Shown: positions 1-12,336, numbered from the stretch's first letter. The stretch is 64,000 bases of DNA from Symbiodinium sp. CCMP2592 (GCA_905221615.1 CAJNDT010004035.1:558001-622000), one strand, 5' to 3'. Numbers and translations are program-made. Notes: a model not told the origin generated them from the sequence alone.

Positions 1-1179
1 TTGGAGAAACTAGTTAATGTATGGGAGTTTCCGAAAAGAAGGGGTACTTGATGTTGGGGGTCTTTATTACAAGGATCCTACAATTTAGGGTATGACATAA
101 GGTTGCTATTCAGGGGGTACTATAAATGGTTACTGTGTGGGGTTATTAAGGTATTGGGTTTGAGGGCATTCGAGTGTTGCACAGTTCGGGCTTATACCAC
201 GCAAGGGCTCACGGCTTCTAAGGCTTCAAGGTAGTTTAAGGCTCATGAGCAGGTCAGGGTTTAACTTCAGCTTGAGGTCAGAAGAATTCGTAACGGTCTC
301 CGTCACTAGTCTCTACGTACAAAATGATACCATGAGCATATCCCAAAATCCAGAAAAGGGCTCGGGTTTGATGGCGCAGCATGGGTTTAGGGGCTGAGAG
401 GTTCGGGATTCGAGTGTAGTGGTTCGAATTACCAAGCTCGGCCGCAAACCCTGCGTATCTCAGCATCATCTCGCGGAACTGTTGGCGTACCAAAGATGTC
501 TGATAAAGTAGTACTGATGTTCGGTATGGTCCTTATGCCAATACAGTATGATCTACCGCGAGCCATAGTCTAGGTTTTTTGTCCGGTTTTCCTTGCTCGG
601 CAGATCAGTACGATACATTGCAGTATGCTTTGGGATGTGAATGGATTGTACTGGGGCTGTGTTTGAAGTTGTTCTGAGTGTATACTTGGTTGTCTTTGTC
701 GCGCTATTAGAAAGAAGAACCCTGCACCATACCATCGGACACCATTCGTCTGCACCCTTAAAACCCTTCATGTGGGAGTTTCCGAACACTTGGGTACCTT
801 ATTTTGGGGTCCTTATAATAGGGATCCTACCATTAAGGGGACTGCTGAAGTGCGGTCCCCTACTTTCGGAAACTCCAAGGAGTTTGCAGCACACTCAGTT
901 TCCTAAATCTCCGCTGCGACTTTTCGTCCGCGTCACAGAAGCCAGACGTCATATTATTCGTCTCGACACTCAGGCCCCAGATTCTGAACTCCAAAACTTG
1001 CCCTCCTGGGTGTTTCTACTTCCGAGAGCCTGCCAGCTCACAGACCTCTAAACCGCATCCCCCAAGCACCAAAGCCTAGACACACATAGTTAAGGCTGAC
1101 AAGATTAACAAAGCCGTATCTAAGCCCCCTAAAGCCCAAAACCCTACCGTAAACCCAAACGACCTCCTTTAGCAGCCAG
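1..1179. other. Left edge, no supported gene
   Basis: I see no supported gene here. The stretch holds a partial left half of repeat family A (about 23-97), a fuller family A copy (772-876) and CCCTAAA-like filler. A minus-strand open frame at 278-493 (71 codons, residues such as FREMMLRYAGFAAELG) looks protein-like, but I do not recognise it and it overlaps CCCTAAA-type sequence, so I leave it uncalled. Confidence 0.5.
772..876. mobile_element. Family A inverted-repeat element
   Basis: GGGAGTTTCCGAA at the left end is mirrored by TTTCGGAAACTCC at the right, about 105 bases apart. The middle has the family's GGTCCTTATAATAGGGATCC core. MITE/introner-like and non-coding. Confidence 0.7.
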
Positions 1180-4100
1180 GCCGTTCACGGCCAGTATGTG
1201 GATGCTCTTGAGTTTCTTTTGGCTGCTGGCATCAAGGACGGCTTCGGGGTTCTAGGGGTTTTGGGGTTTAAGGGTCCTGGGGTTTAGGTTTTAAGTTTTT
1301 TTGGGCGTTTAGGATTTGGGGGTCGGTGGCTTAGGGTTTAGAACACCGGGGATCTGGGAGTCCAAGACCATAGCATGCAGAATGCTGGCTTAAACAAGGT
1401 CTTGGGGCATGTCATACTTGACGAGGGAATGTGAGCACTAACACTGCTAATACTACTAATACGGCTAATGCTACCAATACTACTAATACTGCTAGTACTA
1501 CCAATACTACTAATACTGCTGATACTATGAATATTACTGAATACTAATAGTACTGTTTAGCTATTTTGCCCGGATGTCGGAGTTTCAGCAGACATGGGAT
1601 AATCATTATTTGGAGCCTTATGTAGTCGGATTCTGCATATAACGGCCTTACGCTAGGTGTCCTAGATTCTGAAGCCATATATCGAGTCGAAGTCAGCAAG
1701 TTACAGGTTGTAGCATTCCGGTTTAAGGCTAAGCGGAACAGCAAGTTAAGTGGTTTAGGGTCTAGGGTCCAGGCTGTAGGAATCAGAGCTTATTCGTATA
1801 GAGGTGGTGCTTCTTGCAGCAGATTCGGTTGGATTCCATCTTCACGGCCAGAAGTTGCAGCATGCAGTGGCGCATTGGTAATAAGGTAAAGCCTGTCATA
1901 CACACTGCTCATAAACCTGTTGTAACCCGCCTTGGGACAGCCGTCACTCCAAACGGATTGTCCATCCAATGAATAGCTCATTAGGTCCCATCTCACACAG
2001 TAGAATGGGCTGCATACATCTTTGGTGCTGTTTTTGCTGCGGCCTTTGCAAAGCTTAGCCAGCCGTGTCCAAACTCCCATGATATCCGCTAAGCGTCAGC
2101 ATACGTGGGGTGGGGGAACATCCGGTTCTAAATAGGGATCATGGGTTCTATTCTCGGGACCGTACGTAATAAGACTCTGAAGAGGTATCGTGTTGGGCCT
2201 CGAATCGGGTGACAGTTCCATGATCCTTCGTTTGTTGTTGCTCAAAGAACCTCAGACTCTGCAACTAAGCTCCACGATCATAAGCGCGACAGTGGCAATC
2301 ACCCTGCTGGATAGTTCCACTGATCCCAAAGCCCCACACACTCGGAAACTTACCTTTGGTTAGTATGGAATGGAAGAATGGTAGTAATAGTAGTTAAAAT
2401 CGTACCCCATTCCTCCATTCCCTACTACCCTAAACCCTAAACCCTACTACAGTATAATTGTACCCCATTCCTCCACTAACCAAAGGTAAGAAAACCCGAA
2501 TTGCGGCCCTGAACCCTACGGGCCGAAGCAAAACGCTGAGCCCAAGAGCCTGCATCCTGAAGACCCCAAAAACTAGGGAGTTTCCGAAAATTCGAGGTAA
2601 CTTAGGGCTCCTTTAAGGGGCTACTGTAAGTGTACTATAAGGGTTCCAGAGTCCCTGTCCCCAACCCCTCAAACTCTAAACTTGAAGACAGAACCCTCAG
2701 TTCCTGAGCTCCTCCGCAGGAATCAAAAACCCTAAGAACCTGAGCCCAGGAGAACCTGAATTCTACTTGCTGTGGCCTCACTCCCCTCGCCCGCGCTGTG
2801 CGCTCCATCACCCGGAAGGCACCTATGGGGGTTGAGGGTTTAGGGGGTTCGGGGTTTGGGGGTTGGGGTCTAGCGGTTACGGGTTTGGGTTTAGGGGTTT
2901 CGGGTTGAGGGGTCTAGGGGTTCCGGTTTAGGGTTGGTGAGTGTATACAGGTCTATGTAGGAGCTTTGGTGGGTGTGGATTCGCTTGTCATTGCGGCTTA
3001 CTTGGAGGGTCGGGGGACTTAGTAAGTAGGTAATAAGTAGAGTTATAAGTACCCCAAAAGAGACCCTAATTGGGGTTATGGTACTTATAACTCAGACTCT
3101 TTAAAATTTCCTGCTTAGTAATAGTCCCCCGACCCTCCATGTAGGCAACCTTGAACCTTTTGGAGTTTGTAACTCCGTAGAGTATTGGATTGTTGTGGTC
3201 AATCCTGGTTAATCTATTTAAAGATTAACATTCTTGCGCTCGGGTACTCAGCCCTTACAGACACACAAGTAAAGGAACAGACTTAGGAAGCAGTGTCCAG
3301 AGGTTCAGCTAGTGATTTAAAGCTACAGGTGAAGGATTGAAAATTCCAGGGATGTGGCGTTTCGAAGTGTGCGTTTTAGTGCTTCGGATTTATTGAGTAA
3401 GGCTTCGGACGTCTGATCCGGGGAGGTGGTACTTAGTCTTAAGCTAAATTAATGGAGGGACTCGAGCCCCTTTGCAAATCACTGCAAGTCCAAAGATCTT
3501 GGGTTTTTTGAGTTGGCTGTTCAATGGACCAATGGATCATGCCGACTTCGTAAGGAGTTGATAAGAAGAGCAACAGGTACTGCAGTTGGGGCTGTCTTGC
3601 TCATTTCAGCTTTCGTTTCAATTACAGACGAAGTCCCGTGATCCTTTCTGTTTTTGGATCCAGAACCAGGCTGATGGCACCCAGAGACCTGCGTAGGAAG
3701 TGACCCCTATGTGGGTGGTTGTCAAAATTAGGGTCCCTTCTTGGGTCCCTATTATAATACCGCACCGAGTATTTAAGGTACCCAAAAAGGGACCATAATT
3801 TTGACAACCGCCCATGTGTGAAGAACCTACTTACCAAGTCCCGTATCCGTTGCGCACCGACCGGCTCTTCTGGTTGTTCTTTATAGCGGGTGCTTCTGCA
3901 CGGGGTGTCGCTCTGCCGCTCCTCTCGCTGCTGCTACTGCTACTCCTGTTACTGCTGCTACTCCTACTCTCTTACTACGACTACTACTACTCTTCTCCCT
4001 CCTACGACGACTACTACTACTACTACTACTGCCACGCCCAGCACTCGGACCGCTGTGCTGGACTGTTTCGACCATTCCTTTCTCGTAGCAAGCCGGCACT

Positions 4101-7100
4101 GCTGTGTCGTATAGTCTATGCTGTGCACCATTGATACGCTGGTAGTCCAGTTTGTTTGTCATGACAACATGCTGCAAGGACGATGGCCCGTACATGATGG
4201 CGTCGACATTGCTTCGCTACAAAGCCCGTCCAGATGTGGTGCAGAGCTCAGATGCCAATCCGTGCGGATGGACAAAATCCGACAGAGACAAAGCAGGATA
4301 GTCTAGTGCTCTGAAGGGTGCCCCCAGAATCGTTTTGCTTGTCGCTCCTGTGGATGCCTTTGCGTCGGACTCTGTACTTTGAGACCCTGCCATTCCGTCC
4401 CTTTTCTCCAATCCCTTAAACGGGCCGACAGAGAGGAACCGAGACTAAAGTAGTATCCGGTGAATGTGTACATTCGGGTACAATCTTGTTCAAGCTTCTG
4501 TTGGAGAATCTGTTAAGGGGGCTGCTCAACAGGCAATACTACTACAAGGGATCGTCCAATGTAGACTTTTCCGAATCTCTAGGATACAACGGGCGTAAGA
4601 GTACCTTTGGATGCCAGCGAGGTGGGGGTTTCCGGAAAGACCCTCAATTACAAGGTCCCAAAATAAGGTACGCCCTATTTTCGGAAACTCCCAGGTGGCC
4701 CGATGTGGCTCCACCCCGCTTCACGATGCCGTTGAGCGAGTTGCGCCGGCGGCAGCTCTGACGCGATATTTGTCCGGTCTTTAGCGGATTTCGGGGTATA
4801 CACGGGGCTCTCCTTTGGAATTCTTTCCGTGCGTACTTTCGTATGGACCTAAAGGATTCTTGATAGAAGAGCTTATATTTTAAGGGTAAGGGGCTCTTGT
4901 GCTGGGGATTTGGTGGTTCATAGCCCCACACCCTCGCCTCCAGGATTCGGACACCTGGAAAACAGGATTTCGCATCATTGGGTCGGAATACTTTAGTAAG
5001 TGTATCCACTTTGGTTGTTCGGGCGTTCACGACCGGGCGCAGTGAGCCCTTGCAAGTGGCATCGCACGAAGCTCCAACACAGTCTCAAACGAAGCGACGA
5101 AAGCAAGAGTTTCAATCATTGAGGCCCCTACGATAGAGATCAAAACCTCACGAGCCAGCAAAAAAGTCTTGTCCTAAGTCCAAGTGGCCGTCTTGAACAA
5201 AGCTGCATACAGAAAGACCAAAATAGAATCCCCGCTGTAACGTGTTTGTCAATTTTGTTTGAGTTTTGACTGTCGAGGCCGTGAATTTGTTGCTGGCACA
5301 TCGGGCAGGCGGCAGTGGCAAGCTGGGGCTTCTTACGGGATCAGGGAACTTGGGACAGGCTTGGCCTTGCGGGTGTCTGGTACAGGGCTTCAGGATCAGA
5401 GGAAGAAGCAGCAAAGCTACTGCTAGAATGGGATAATGATAGTTTATACGTACTATATGCCAATGCTGGAGTAGCAGAAACAATAGTAGTAGTAGCAGCA
5501 GCAGCAGCCGCAGTGGTATTGGTAGCCTTAGACCGGCAACAGCAAGAACAACAGCAACAACAATACAAACAACAAAAGGGATGATTGCCACCGTACAGCG
5601 CTAAAAAATGACGCGCGCAACTGCCTCTTAGGCTTATCGTCGGTGACATATACTTTCGTCATGATATTCATATGCACAATAACAGTGCGCATGCAGGTAG
5701 GCGCGCATGTATGTGCAGATGCTAGTGTTGTGATGTATGCTCGACTGTCTCTGCTCCTCTGCGCCGTTTATAAACGGCAACCTCATCCGTATGAGCCTTC
5801 GTAACCTTGAGCCCTACGCCCTTAGATGTGCCAACCCCAAACCTTAAAATCTCAAAACCCTAAACATTTAAAAACCCTGAAGCTCTAAACCCGAAACCCT
5901 AGACTCTAAAACCCCAAGCTGGAAACCTCGGCGTCGATGCCCGCAGATCCGAATGCCGCAACCCGCTCGGGCAAGACGGCGTTGCACCTCGCTTGCTCAA
6001 GGCCTCTTTTGCAGGGTCTTTTTACGTTGTTACATAAGACCTTAATATGAGGGTCTTTCCGGTGGGTTCTGGGAGGGCTGCATGAGGAGGGTTTAAAGGT
6101 GCTCTTTTATGATGGCATTGTACGGTTTGACAATGTCTTCAATGGCCTTCCGGATGCCGCTGGGGATTTAGAAAGCTCTGGGGATGAAGCGGCAGCCCAG
6201 CCAGCGCCGTGGAGCTGACGTAGACCAAGAAAGAGTTGTCAGGTGTACGAAATCCCCAGGCCCTAAACCTCGAAGCCGTTTGTAGTGCCCTAAATGCCAT
6301 CCCGTGCAGGACGATCTTGGCATCGGAGCAGGATGCCAGGACATTGGTCGAGGCTCTGATGCCCAGACTCGGCCGCCTACCATTGGGGAGGTGTGCGTAA
6401 GACAGGCTAAGACAGGGGCCGAAGTAATTACCAGTACTATTTTGAGGGCTCCTTGCTATAATGCCAGTACAAGTTAAGATATTCAACCCAAAACCCTATT
6501 CTGATTACTAAGGCCCCTATAGTAAGTCGTAGTAGTTTTCATTTACACTTACTATGTCATCTATCGTATACAGGCCTCCAAAAGGCTCTTCTGAGTATCC
6601 AAGACTCCCTACTTGGAGGGTCGGGGGACTTAGTAAGTAGGTAGTAAGTAGACTTATAGGTACCCTAAAAGGGATCCTAATTGGGGTTATGGTACTTATA
6701 ACTCTCTAAAATAACTACTTAGTAAGTCCCCCGACCCTCCAAGTACTGCCGGGTTTTGGTTGAAGGTCTAGGGTAGTTCAGGGATTTATGGGCTCAGGGG
6801 ATGTTGGGTTGTTATGAGGCCTGATAGAGACTTTCGTATTGGTAGGGGTGTACTTACAAAACTGCATAGGGTTTTGCATGTTGAAACTCGTCTAGGGCGT
6901 TACAGACTTTGAGTTATTTTGTAGGGTGCACAGTAAATATGTGGCATGGGAGAACCATCCTCTACCTTCCATCATCATCCTAGAGAGGTACCTATCCATG
7001 GGGTGTTTAGCTAGTTTCATTGCCCTTGGGTTTAGAGTTGGGGGTTATGGGAGTAAGTGAGTAAGGTTGTACAAAGACCCTATTCTTCAGATACTTTCTT

Positions 7101-8671
7101 ACCTCAATGAAGGAATGACCGTTCGGATCCGATTGGAAAGCCTTCATCGCAGTGATCATAGTGGTCCATAGTGACTGCAATAAAGACTCCAGCTTTGAAT
7201 GTAGGATGCACGACTGTTCCCGGTGAGTCCTTCCTCGAAGCAGCGTACGTAAGCACACAGATCCTCCACTCCTTCGTTTGCAGGGCTACGGAAGAAGTGG
7301 GAGTTTCCGACAATAGGGGACCCTAATATAGCACCCTAAATAGTGGGGTCCTTGTTATAAGGACCCCAAAATAAGGTGCCCCTAATTTTCGGAAACTCCC
7401 AAGTCTTGCACACGGGTTCTGGGCCCAACACCCGAAAGCCAAGGCCCCAACATCCCAAGTCCAAGCCCCCAAGCATGCAAACCTAGATCCCAAGGCCGAA
7501 ACCTAAACCGTTGTTCTTTGTGATGAATGTGAATTATCATCTTGAGTATTATGGTTGCGTCGGCTTCGGCTTTTATGATTCATATGATAGACTTATTGTT
7601 GATTATCTCTTATTTTGAGGGTTACTATGATTACGGTTTTCATGGCCGTTATGATAGATTATTTTTGTCTTTTGATTGCTATGATTCTTACCAACCCTGA
7701 AATGCCCTGCGTGCCAAGACCTTGCTGCACGCTGGGGCAGATCCCACGCGCCGCCACCTCTGCCTCAGCAGGGCTTGGAAGGATTTAAAACCGGGTTACT
7801 CGAGGGGCCTTAATCATTAGAAAGGTCTACAAGGGTTACTTGGAGAGTCGGGGGACTTCGTAAGTAGGTATTAAAGGTAGTTCTAGGTACCCTAAAAGGG
7901 ATCCTAACCGGGGTTGTAGTACTTACAACTCAACAAAAAACCGGGGTTTATAAGGGTTAGTATAAGGGCTAATATAAGGGTTTTTAGTCTAGGGGTCGTA
8001 ATGATTGGAATAGGGTTTTGGGGCTCCTTATTATAGTTCTGTATAATATACCCCCCTCAACCCTTTTCAAATTATTAAGGCCCCTACAGTACTGCCCCCA
8101 GTCTGTAACAGACCATATCAGGGGTCATATGAAGGGCAAAGTTAAATACATGTATTTTTCTTATCAAACTGTTACGGAATGGGGGCCGGTACCCAACACA
8201 CAATGCTTAAAGGACCATGGGACTTAGTAACTAGCATTACATATCAGGTCAATTCTGTGCATTACTTACAATCTTAATTAAGGTATTTGTATCTTCACTC
8301 ACCAAGTCCTATGATGCTTCAAGTATGAAAGCCTGAATGGTTACCAATTTTATTCCTCGGGTACAATATATCATATATCTCAAAAGCCTGTACTAATTGT
8401 TGAGGCCCTTTTTATCGGCTTTTGTTTGGGTTTAGTGTTTATGTATTGCGGAGAGGATTTGATTTAGGTTCAGGTTTTGGTGTGGTTGTTTATGGTTTCC
8501 GTTCTGGTTTCCACAAACCTTGGACCCTGTTCTATGGTCCATGGTTAAACAGGGCCTGCATAGCGTTTGGATGCGCGTGTTCGATCCTGCAGAAGCCTTG
8601 CTCAGCCTCCAATCCCTGGTGGACAACCTGGTGTCGGCCGATTCATCGCTTTTCGGCGATCTCATGCGAAG
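1180..8671 (+). CDS. Ankyrin-repeat protein gene, partial exon model
   Basis: Small exon-like blocks, most after AG|G and before a GC or GT donor, read as ankyrin repeats: 1180-1240 (YVDALEFLLAAG), 2750-2818 (CGLTPLARAVRS), 4583-4621 (GVRVPLDASE), 4695-4748 (GSTPLHDAVERVAP), 5919-6001 (SGKTALHLACSR), 6310-6390 (DARTLVEALMPRL), about 7720-7772 (TLLHAGADPTRR) and 8553-8671 (VFDPAEALLSLQSLVDNL). TPLH, TALHLA and LL.aGADP are ankyrin hallmarks. Blocks 4583/4695 and 5919/6310 join in phase; others do not, so exons are missing. The acceptors of the 5919 and 7720 blocks are poor: neither is followed by G. Ankyrin repeats bind proteins; the partner and cell compartment cannot be read. Start and stop were not found. 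Confidence 0.5.
1438..1552. repeat. Degenerate ACTAATACTGCTAAT minisatellite
   Basis: Imperfect 3-base periodic array built of CTAATAC/CCAATAC/TGCTAATAC words. It has no coding meaning that I can see. Confidence 0.7.
2349..2490. mobile_element. Family D inverted-repeat element
   Basis: CTTACCTTTGGTTAGTA at the left and TAACCAAAGGTAAG at the right. A CCCTAAACCCTAAA insert and a second copy of the right-hand CCCCATTCCTCCA segment make it longer than its roughly 92-base relatives. Confidence 0.7.
2999..3143. mobile_element. Family B inverted-repeat element
   Basis: Left end CTTGGAGGGTCGGGGGACTT, right end AGTCCCCCGACCCTCCATG. The interior carries AATTGGGGTTATGGTACTTA as in the copy at 6610-6745. 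Confidence 0.75.
3711..3816. mobile_element. Family C inverted-repeat element
   Basis: GTGGGTGGTTGTCAAAATTA is mirrored by AATTTTGACAACCGCCCAT, with GGGTCCC/GGGACC inner arms. Same family as 11678-11786 and 15998-16098. Confidence 0.75.
3929..4032. repeat. CTG/CTA/CTC triplet repeat
   Basis: Compound triplet tract that gives spurious leucine- or tyrosine-rich open frames on both strands. Not a gene. Confidence 0.75.
4622..4694. mobile_element. Introner: a family A inverted-repeat element that forms a whole intron
   Basis: This 73-base intron lies between exons 4583-4621 and 4695-4748. It begins GTGGGGGTTTCCGGAAAG and ends TTTTCGGAAACTCCCAG, so its ends are the inverted ends of repeat family A. 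The terminal CCCAG is the splice acceptor and GAG|GTGG the donor. Removing it keeps the ankyrin frame. Introner elements that create introns this way are established in dinoflagellates; that this copy is one is inferred from the exact fit. Confidence 0.65.
5478..5578. repeat. CAG/CAA triplet-rich tract
   Basis: Imperfect AGCAGC and AACAAC runs produce open frames in several phases on both strands. No conserved protein is visible. Confidence 0.65.
6413..6523. mobile_element. Family G inverted-repeat element
   Basis: CAGGGGCCGAAGTAATTACC at the left and CTGATTACTAAGGCCCCTAT at the right, about 110 bases apart. It lies 22 bases beyond the putative ankyrin exon 6310-6390. Confidence 0.6.
6610..6745. 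mobile_element. Family B inverted-repeat element
   Basis: The clearest copy: TACTTGGAGGGTCGGGGGAC is mirrored exactly by GTCCCCCGACCCTCCAAGTA, flanked by CCC and CTG. Confidence 0.8.
7298..7401. mobile_element. Family A inverted-repeat element
   Basis: TGGGAGTTTCCGACAATAGG mirrored by TTTTCGGAAACTCCCA, with GGGGTCC/GGACCCC inner arms. Intact, about 104 bases. Confidence 0.75.
7837..7940. mobile_element. Family B element lacking its right end
   Basis: It starts TACTTGGAGAGTCGGGGGAC and runs through the family interior (GGTACTTA-like), but the mirrored CCCCGACCCTCCAAG end is missing. Confidence 0.6.
7988..8091. mobile_element. Family G inverted-repeat element
   Basis: AGGGGTCGTAATGATTGGAA at the left; AAATTATTAAGGCCCCTAC at the right. 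The inner TTCCTTATTATAG-like segment is shared with 12591-12692. Confidence 0.55.
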
Positions 8672-9071
8672 GCGATGCGGGGGTGTGTGGCGTGCACAAA
8701 ACCCGGCGGCAATTCCAGCACTTGGCTGCCCCAAAGAACACACAATCCACTAATGACAAACATCCTGATATATTGTTTCCGAATCCAGAACTCCAAAGCC
8801 CTAAACCGAGTTTCCTTGTGCGTGATGCCCTCTCAGGCCGGGATGAGAAAGGTTTTCGCCCATCCGATCACTTGGCAGGCCGGATCATGCCCAGTTTAGG
8901 TTTACCTACAGGTTGAGGCGACGTACCAAGTTGGATTACAGGCACCTACAATGGGCTTACATACACGAGTAAGAATTCAAACGACCACGATTATTAATAG
9001 AAATAGTAATGTCCTGTTGGATTTCACATTATTCAGCGCTCGACCTTGCCATAAGCAGCCTACCTAGGGTT

Positions 9072-9181
9072 CCCAGAGACTCCAATATTCCTTAAGTAAG
9101 GAACATACCTCAATTCATAGTTGGATCTCTACTGCAATGTAAGGTATCTTCCCCAATTACAGGATATTGGAGTCTCTGGGT
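9072..9181. mobile_element. Family H inverted-repeat element
   Basis: CCCAGAGACTCCAATATTCC is mirrored by AGGATATTGGAGTCTCTGGG. A partial relative lies at 10967-11083. Confidence 0.75.
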
Positions 9182-10257
9182 TAGAGTCCTAGGTCTCTGA
9201 ACCCTTTGAGTCGGGTAGTGCAGGATATTGTCTTTCTGCCTTGGAGCCTGCATAAGGTTTAGGGGCTAGCGGCTAGAGTTTAGGGTTTGAAGGCGAGCTC
9301 CCAAAATACGGCTGAGCCCGGCAAACACACAGACAGCACCAAAAAACGAAGACGAAGAAGACAAGCAGGAATAATCTATACAGTTTTATTTTAGCAAGTA
9401 TAGCGAGTAGGAGCAATGACCATGCTCGAAGTGGAAAAAGACAGCAACGCTGATATGAGCAAAAGCATGTGTTGTAGCTATGACAGCAACAATTCCGGTA
9501 GCAAGCGCGGCCTGCCAGCGCAGGTTAGGTCAGGGCTGCTAGCACCAGGCACCGGGTGCCGGTCCGGCTAAGAGCGTGCAACATTGCCGGCGCTGTGGGC
9601 TTGCCTGTCTCAAGACACGATCTCAAGGGTCCCTATAGCTTTTCTGCCGGCGGATCCGGCGAGCCGACATCCAATTACACAAACCCTGATGTCCGGCCTC
9701 AGCCGGTTGGAGTGAAAGCCCTACCGAGCACAAACGGCTGCTCCGAGTAGCTTCAACACGGCGAGCTCCCAACCATTAACAGCTCACCCTAATGCCTCAA
9801 CAAAGCTTAAACCCCAATGCTTGGATTCTTCCGAAACCCTTGCTCTTAATGCTTGATCAAAATCCTAAGCCCAAGCGCCTAAACCTTGAACCCGCAAAAA
9901 GATTTTAAGCCATCATCCCTAACGGACATGGCAGACCCTCCAAAAAATTTAAAATACAAAAGAAAAATAAACCCTAGGCCTTGAATCCGAAACCTTACAT
10001 CCTGAACCTGATACCCTAAACCCTAGGTCCGAAATCTTAAACCTTAAACGCATACAAACCAAAAGGCCTTCCAAAAAATGCTGAAGAGATTCTAGCCCCA
10101 AACCTTAAATCCGAAATCCTAAACCCCACCCGGCAGACGCCCTCCTAAACCATACACCAGACGGCCTGCAAAAGAGAAAAAATCCAATCCCTAAAGACCC
10201 TCCTCCTAAACACTAAAACCCTTAAACCCTAAGTACATCCTAAATCATCCTAAACCC

Positions 10258-10318
10258 AAAACCCCTAAACCCCAAACCCTAAACCCTAAACCCTAAACCC
10301 CTAAACCCCAAACCCTAT
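10258..10318. repeat. Interstitial CCCTAAA telomere-like tract
   Basis: Four near-perfect CCCTAAA units among CCCCTAAA variants. The opposite-strand form, TTTAGGGG with GGGGAGTTTAGGGG, follows at about 10430-10510. Plant-type TTTAGGG telomere repeats are known in dinoflagellates; here the units are degenerate and internal. Confidence 0.6.
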
Positions 10319-10966
10319 AGCAAAGGCCCTCCTAAACCTGGCAGAGGCCCCTGCTTCGGCTGTCGGCCCCCTGGGCTTCAGGTGTTGCGCCTCGGCTCGG
10401 TTAGGGGTTTTGGGGAGTTTGGGGGTTTTGGGGAGTTTGGGAGTTTAGGGGTTTAGGGGAGTTTAGGGGTTTAGGGGAGTTTAGGGGTTTAGGGGAGTTT
10501 GGGGTTGGGGCTTTGGGGTTTTAGGTCTAGGGCTAGGGTTTAGATGCTTGGTGTGTGCTGACATGTCAGCCTTACACAAAGCTTTAGAGCCTGGGATTTT
10601 GGGGTTCTAGGGCTTACGGATTCTAGGAAGCTTCTTCACGGTTCTAGGGAGGATGGGGTCCAGGGTCTGAGGGCTTGGGCTTTGGTGTTTTGAGCGCTTT
10701 TGCTAGGGTTCTGCGCCCTTTCGGAGGCTCGGGATTCTAAAGAAAGTTTTAGTCCTGAACCTTAAACTACCACAACCCCTTAGATTATGATTTCTATCAT
10801 GAACCCTAAAAAAGTAGGTTATGGTGAATCTTAAACCCTCGACCCAGTCCGTTTAAGAGCTCGCCACAGTGACCCTAAACCCTAAAACCAAACCCCCTTG
10901 AGGATCCTTGAAACGAACGTTAAGATTAGGAACCCAAAAGGAAGAGATCCATCCCGAACTTCCAAA

Positions 10967-11083
10967 CCCAGAGACTCCAATATCCCTCAATTGAAGAATA
11001 TTTCAGGTATATATGCCGAAATTTACAGTAGGGATCCTAACTCATATGATTCAAGGTCTGTTCCTTACTTAAAGGATATCGAA
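10967..11083. mobile_element. Family H element, degenerate
   Basis: The left end CCCAGAGACTCCAATATCCC matches 9072-9181. The right end has decayed to AAGGATATCGAAG. Confidence 0.5.
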
Positions 11084-11677
11084 GTTTGTGTGAACTTTGA
11101 GGCTGATCCGCGAAGAGCGTTGGTGGACACGCAGAGCCGCCTGGACCTCAGGGTCCAGCCCAGACCTTTGCAAAGTAGATCCCTCTAGTAGTTAGGGTCC
11201 CAAACTAGGGTATCTAGGTTTTAGATCCTCCCCGGGGATCTGGGAGAGAGTCTCCGAAAGTGGTCGTATGGGGACTGCGCGTTGAATTACAACGTTTCAT
11301 GGGGGTTGATCAGGGGTTGTGTGAATTGCAGAGAGACAGTTGATGAGAGTTGTTCTAGGGTTGTAGATGTGTCTTATGAAGCTTTTATGCACATAAAGGG
11401 GCTTCAGTTTCATGGTTACTTAGATGTCGGGTTTGTGGCTCAAGATTTCTATTGACCTGAAACATGAAACCCATCAGTTTTCTGCTACAAAACCTCTGTA
11501 AACTCCTTATGAACCCTAAGAAGCGACGCGAAACCCGAAACCCAAAACAAAGACCTCTTTCCGAAGGTTATCCTGCTACGGGAGAAGGGCTCTGACCCCA
11601 TCTTCAGCAAGCTTCCTGAGATGCTGTTCCAGGTGGGGTGTGGGGCCGGGTCTATGAGGGTTTATGTAAGTCAGGAT

Positions 11678-11786
11678 ATATGGGTGGTTGTCTAAACAGG
11701 GGTCCCTTTTTGGGTCCCTAATGTAGTACGGCACCTAATATTTAGGGTATCCCAAAAGGGACCATAATTTTGACAACCGCCCATAT
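11678..11786. mobile_element. Family C inverted-repeat element
   Basis: ATATGGGTGGTTGTC mirrored by GACAACCGCCCATAT; the inner GGGTCCCT/AGGGACC arms are also kept. Confidence 0.75.
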
Positions 11787-12236
11787 GTACGTTGAGTGGG
11801 GTTTATCAGTAATCATGCGTATAGTTGCCTTATTTGTATCCAAGTTACAAAGTCCCATGATCATGTCAGTAGTCGAGTGATCGGTGTTCAGATAGGAAGG
11901 AGGTTGGGAGTCTTTGGCGAGGAGAGGCTTGGAGCTAACAGTTCGGAAGTTTTAGGACTTGACCGAAGACACAGTGACGCTTACGTGCGGCTGACGTACG
12001 GACGTATTGCGCGAAGCAAGGCGCAGTAAGTACGCATGCATGTACATATGAGGCATGTTTGCATACAAACTGCTGCGAGTGTGTTTACAGGTCGGTATGC
12101 ATGGGGGAGTGTCCCAATCCCCGAAGAAACCTACACAGCTGCAACAGTTTTCTGTACATAGATAAGGTGTTGGATACGAGTTTGGCCTGATGTGTTCGCA
12201 ACCTGTGCTTGAGGCCCGCACCCTTACTGCGAAGTC

Positions 12237-12336
12237 TAATGTAGGAACCTGATTAAGAAATTTTAAGGGTTTCTTATATGAATCCTACTATGTCGGGGTT
12301 ATAGGCCCAGAGTTTCTCAATCAAGTTCCTACATTA
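12237..12336. mobile_element. Family F inverted-repeat element
   Basis: TAATGTAGGAACCTGATTAA at the left and TCAAGTTCCTACATTA at the right, exactly 100 bases. Confidence 0.75.

Noticed and set aside
3814..4195. Open frames of about 105 codons on both strands
   Set aside because: They come from a CTG/CTA triplet tract, with low-complexity leucine or serine runs and no conserved part.
5148..5649. Open frames up to 147 codons on both strands
   Set aside because: Mostly a CAG/CAA repeat read in several frames; no domain.
6139..6486. Minus-strand open frame of 115 codons
   Set aside because: It overlaps a family G element and a better plus-strand ankyrin exon (6310-6390).
10258..10510. True telomere or chromosome end
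   Set aside because: TTTAGGG/CCCTAAA units are short, degenerate, in both orientations and scattered through the whole left part.
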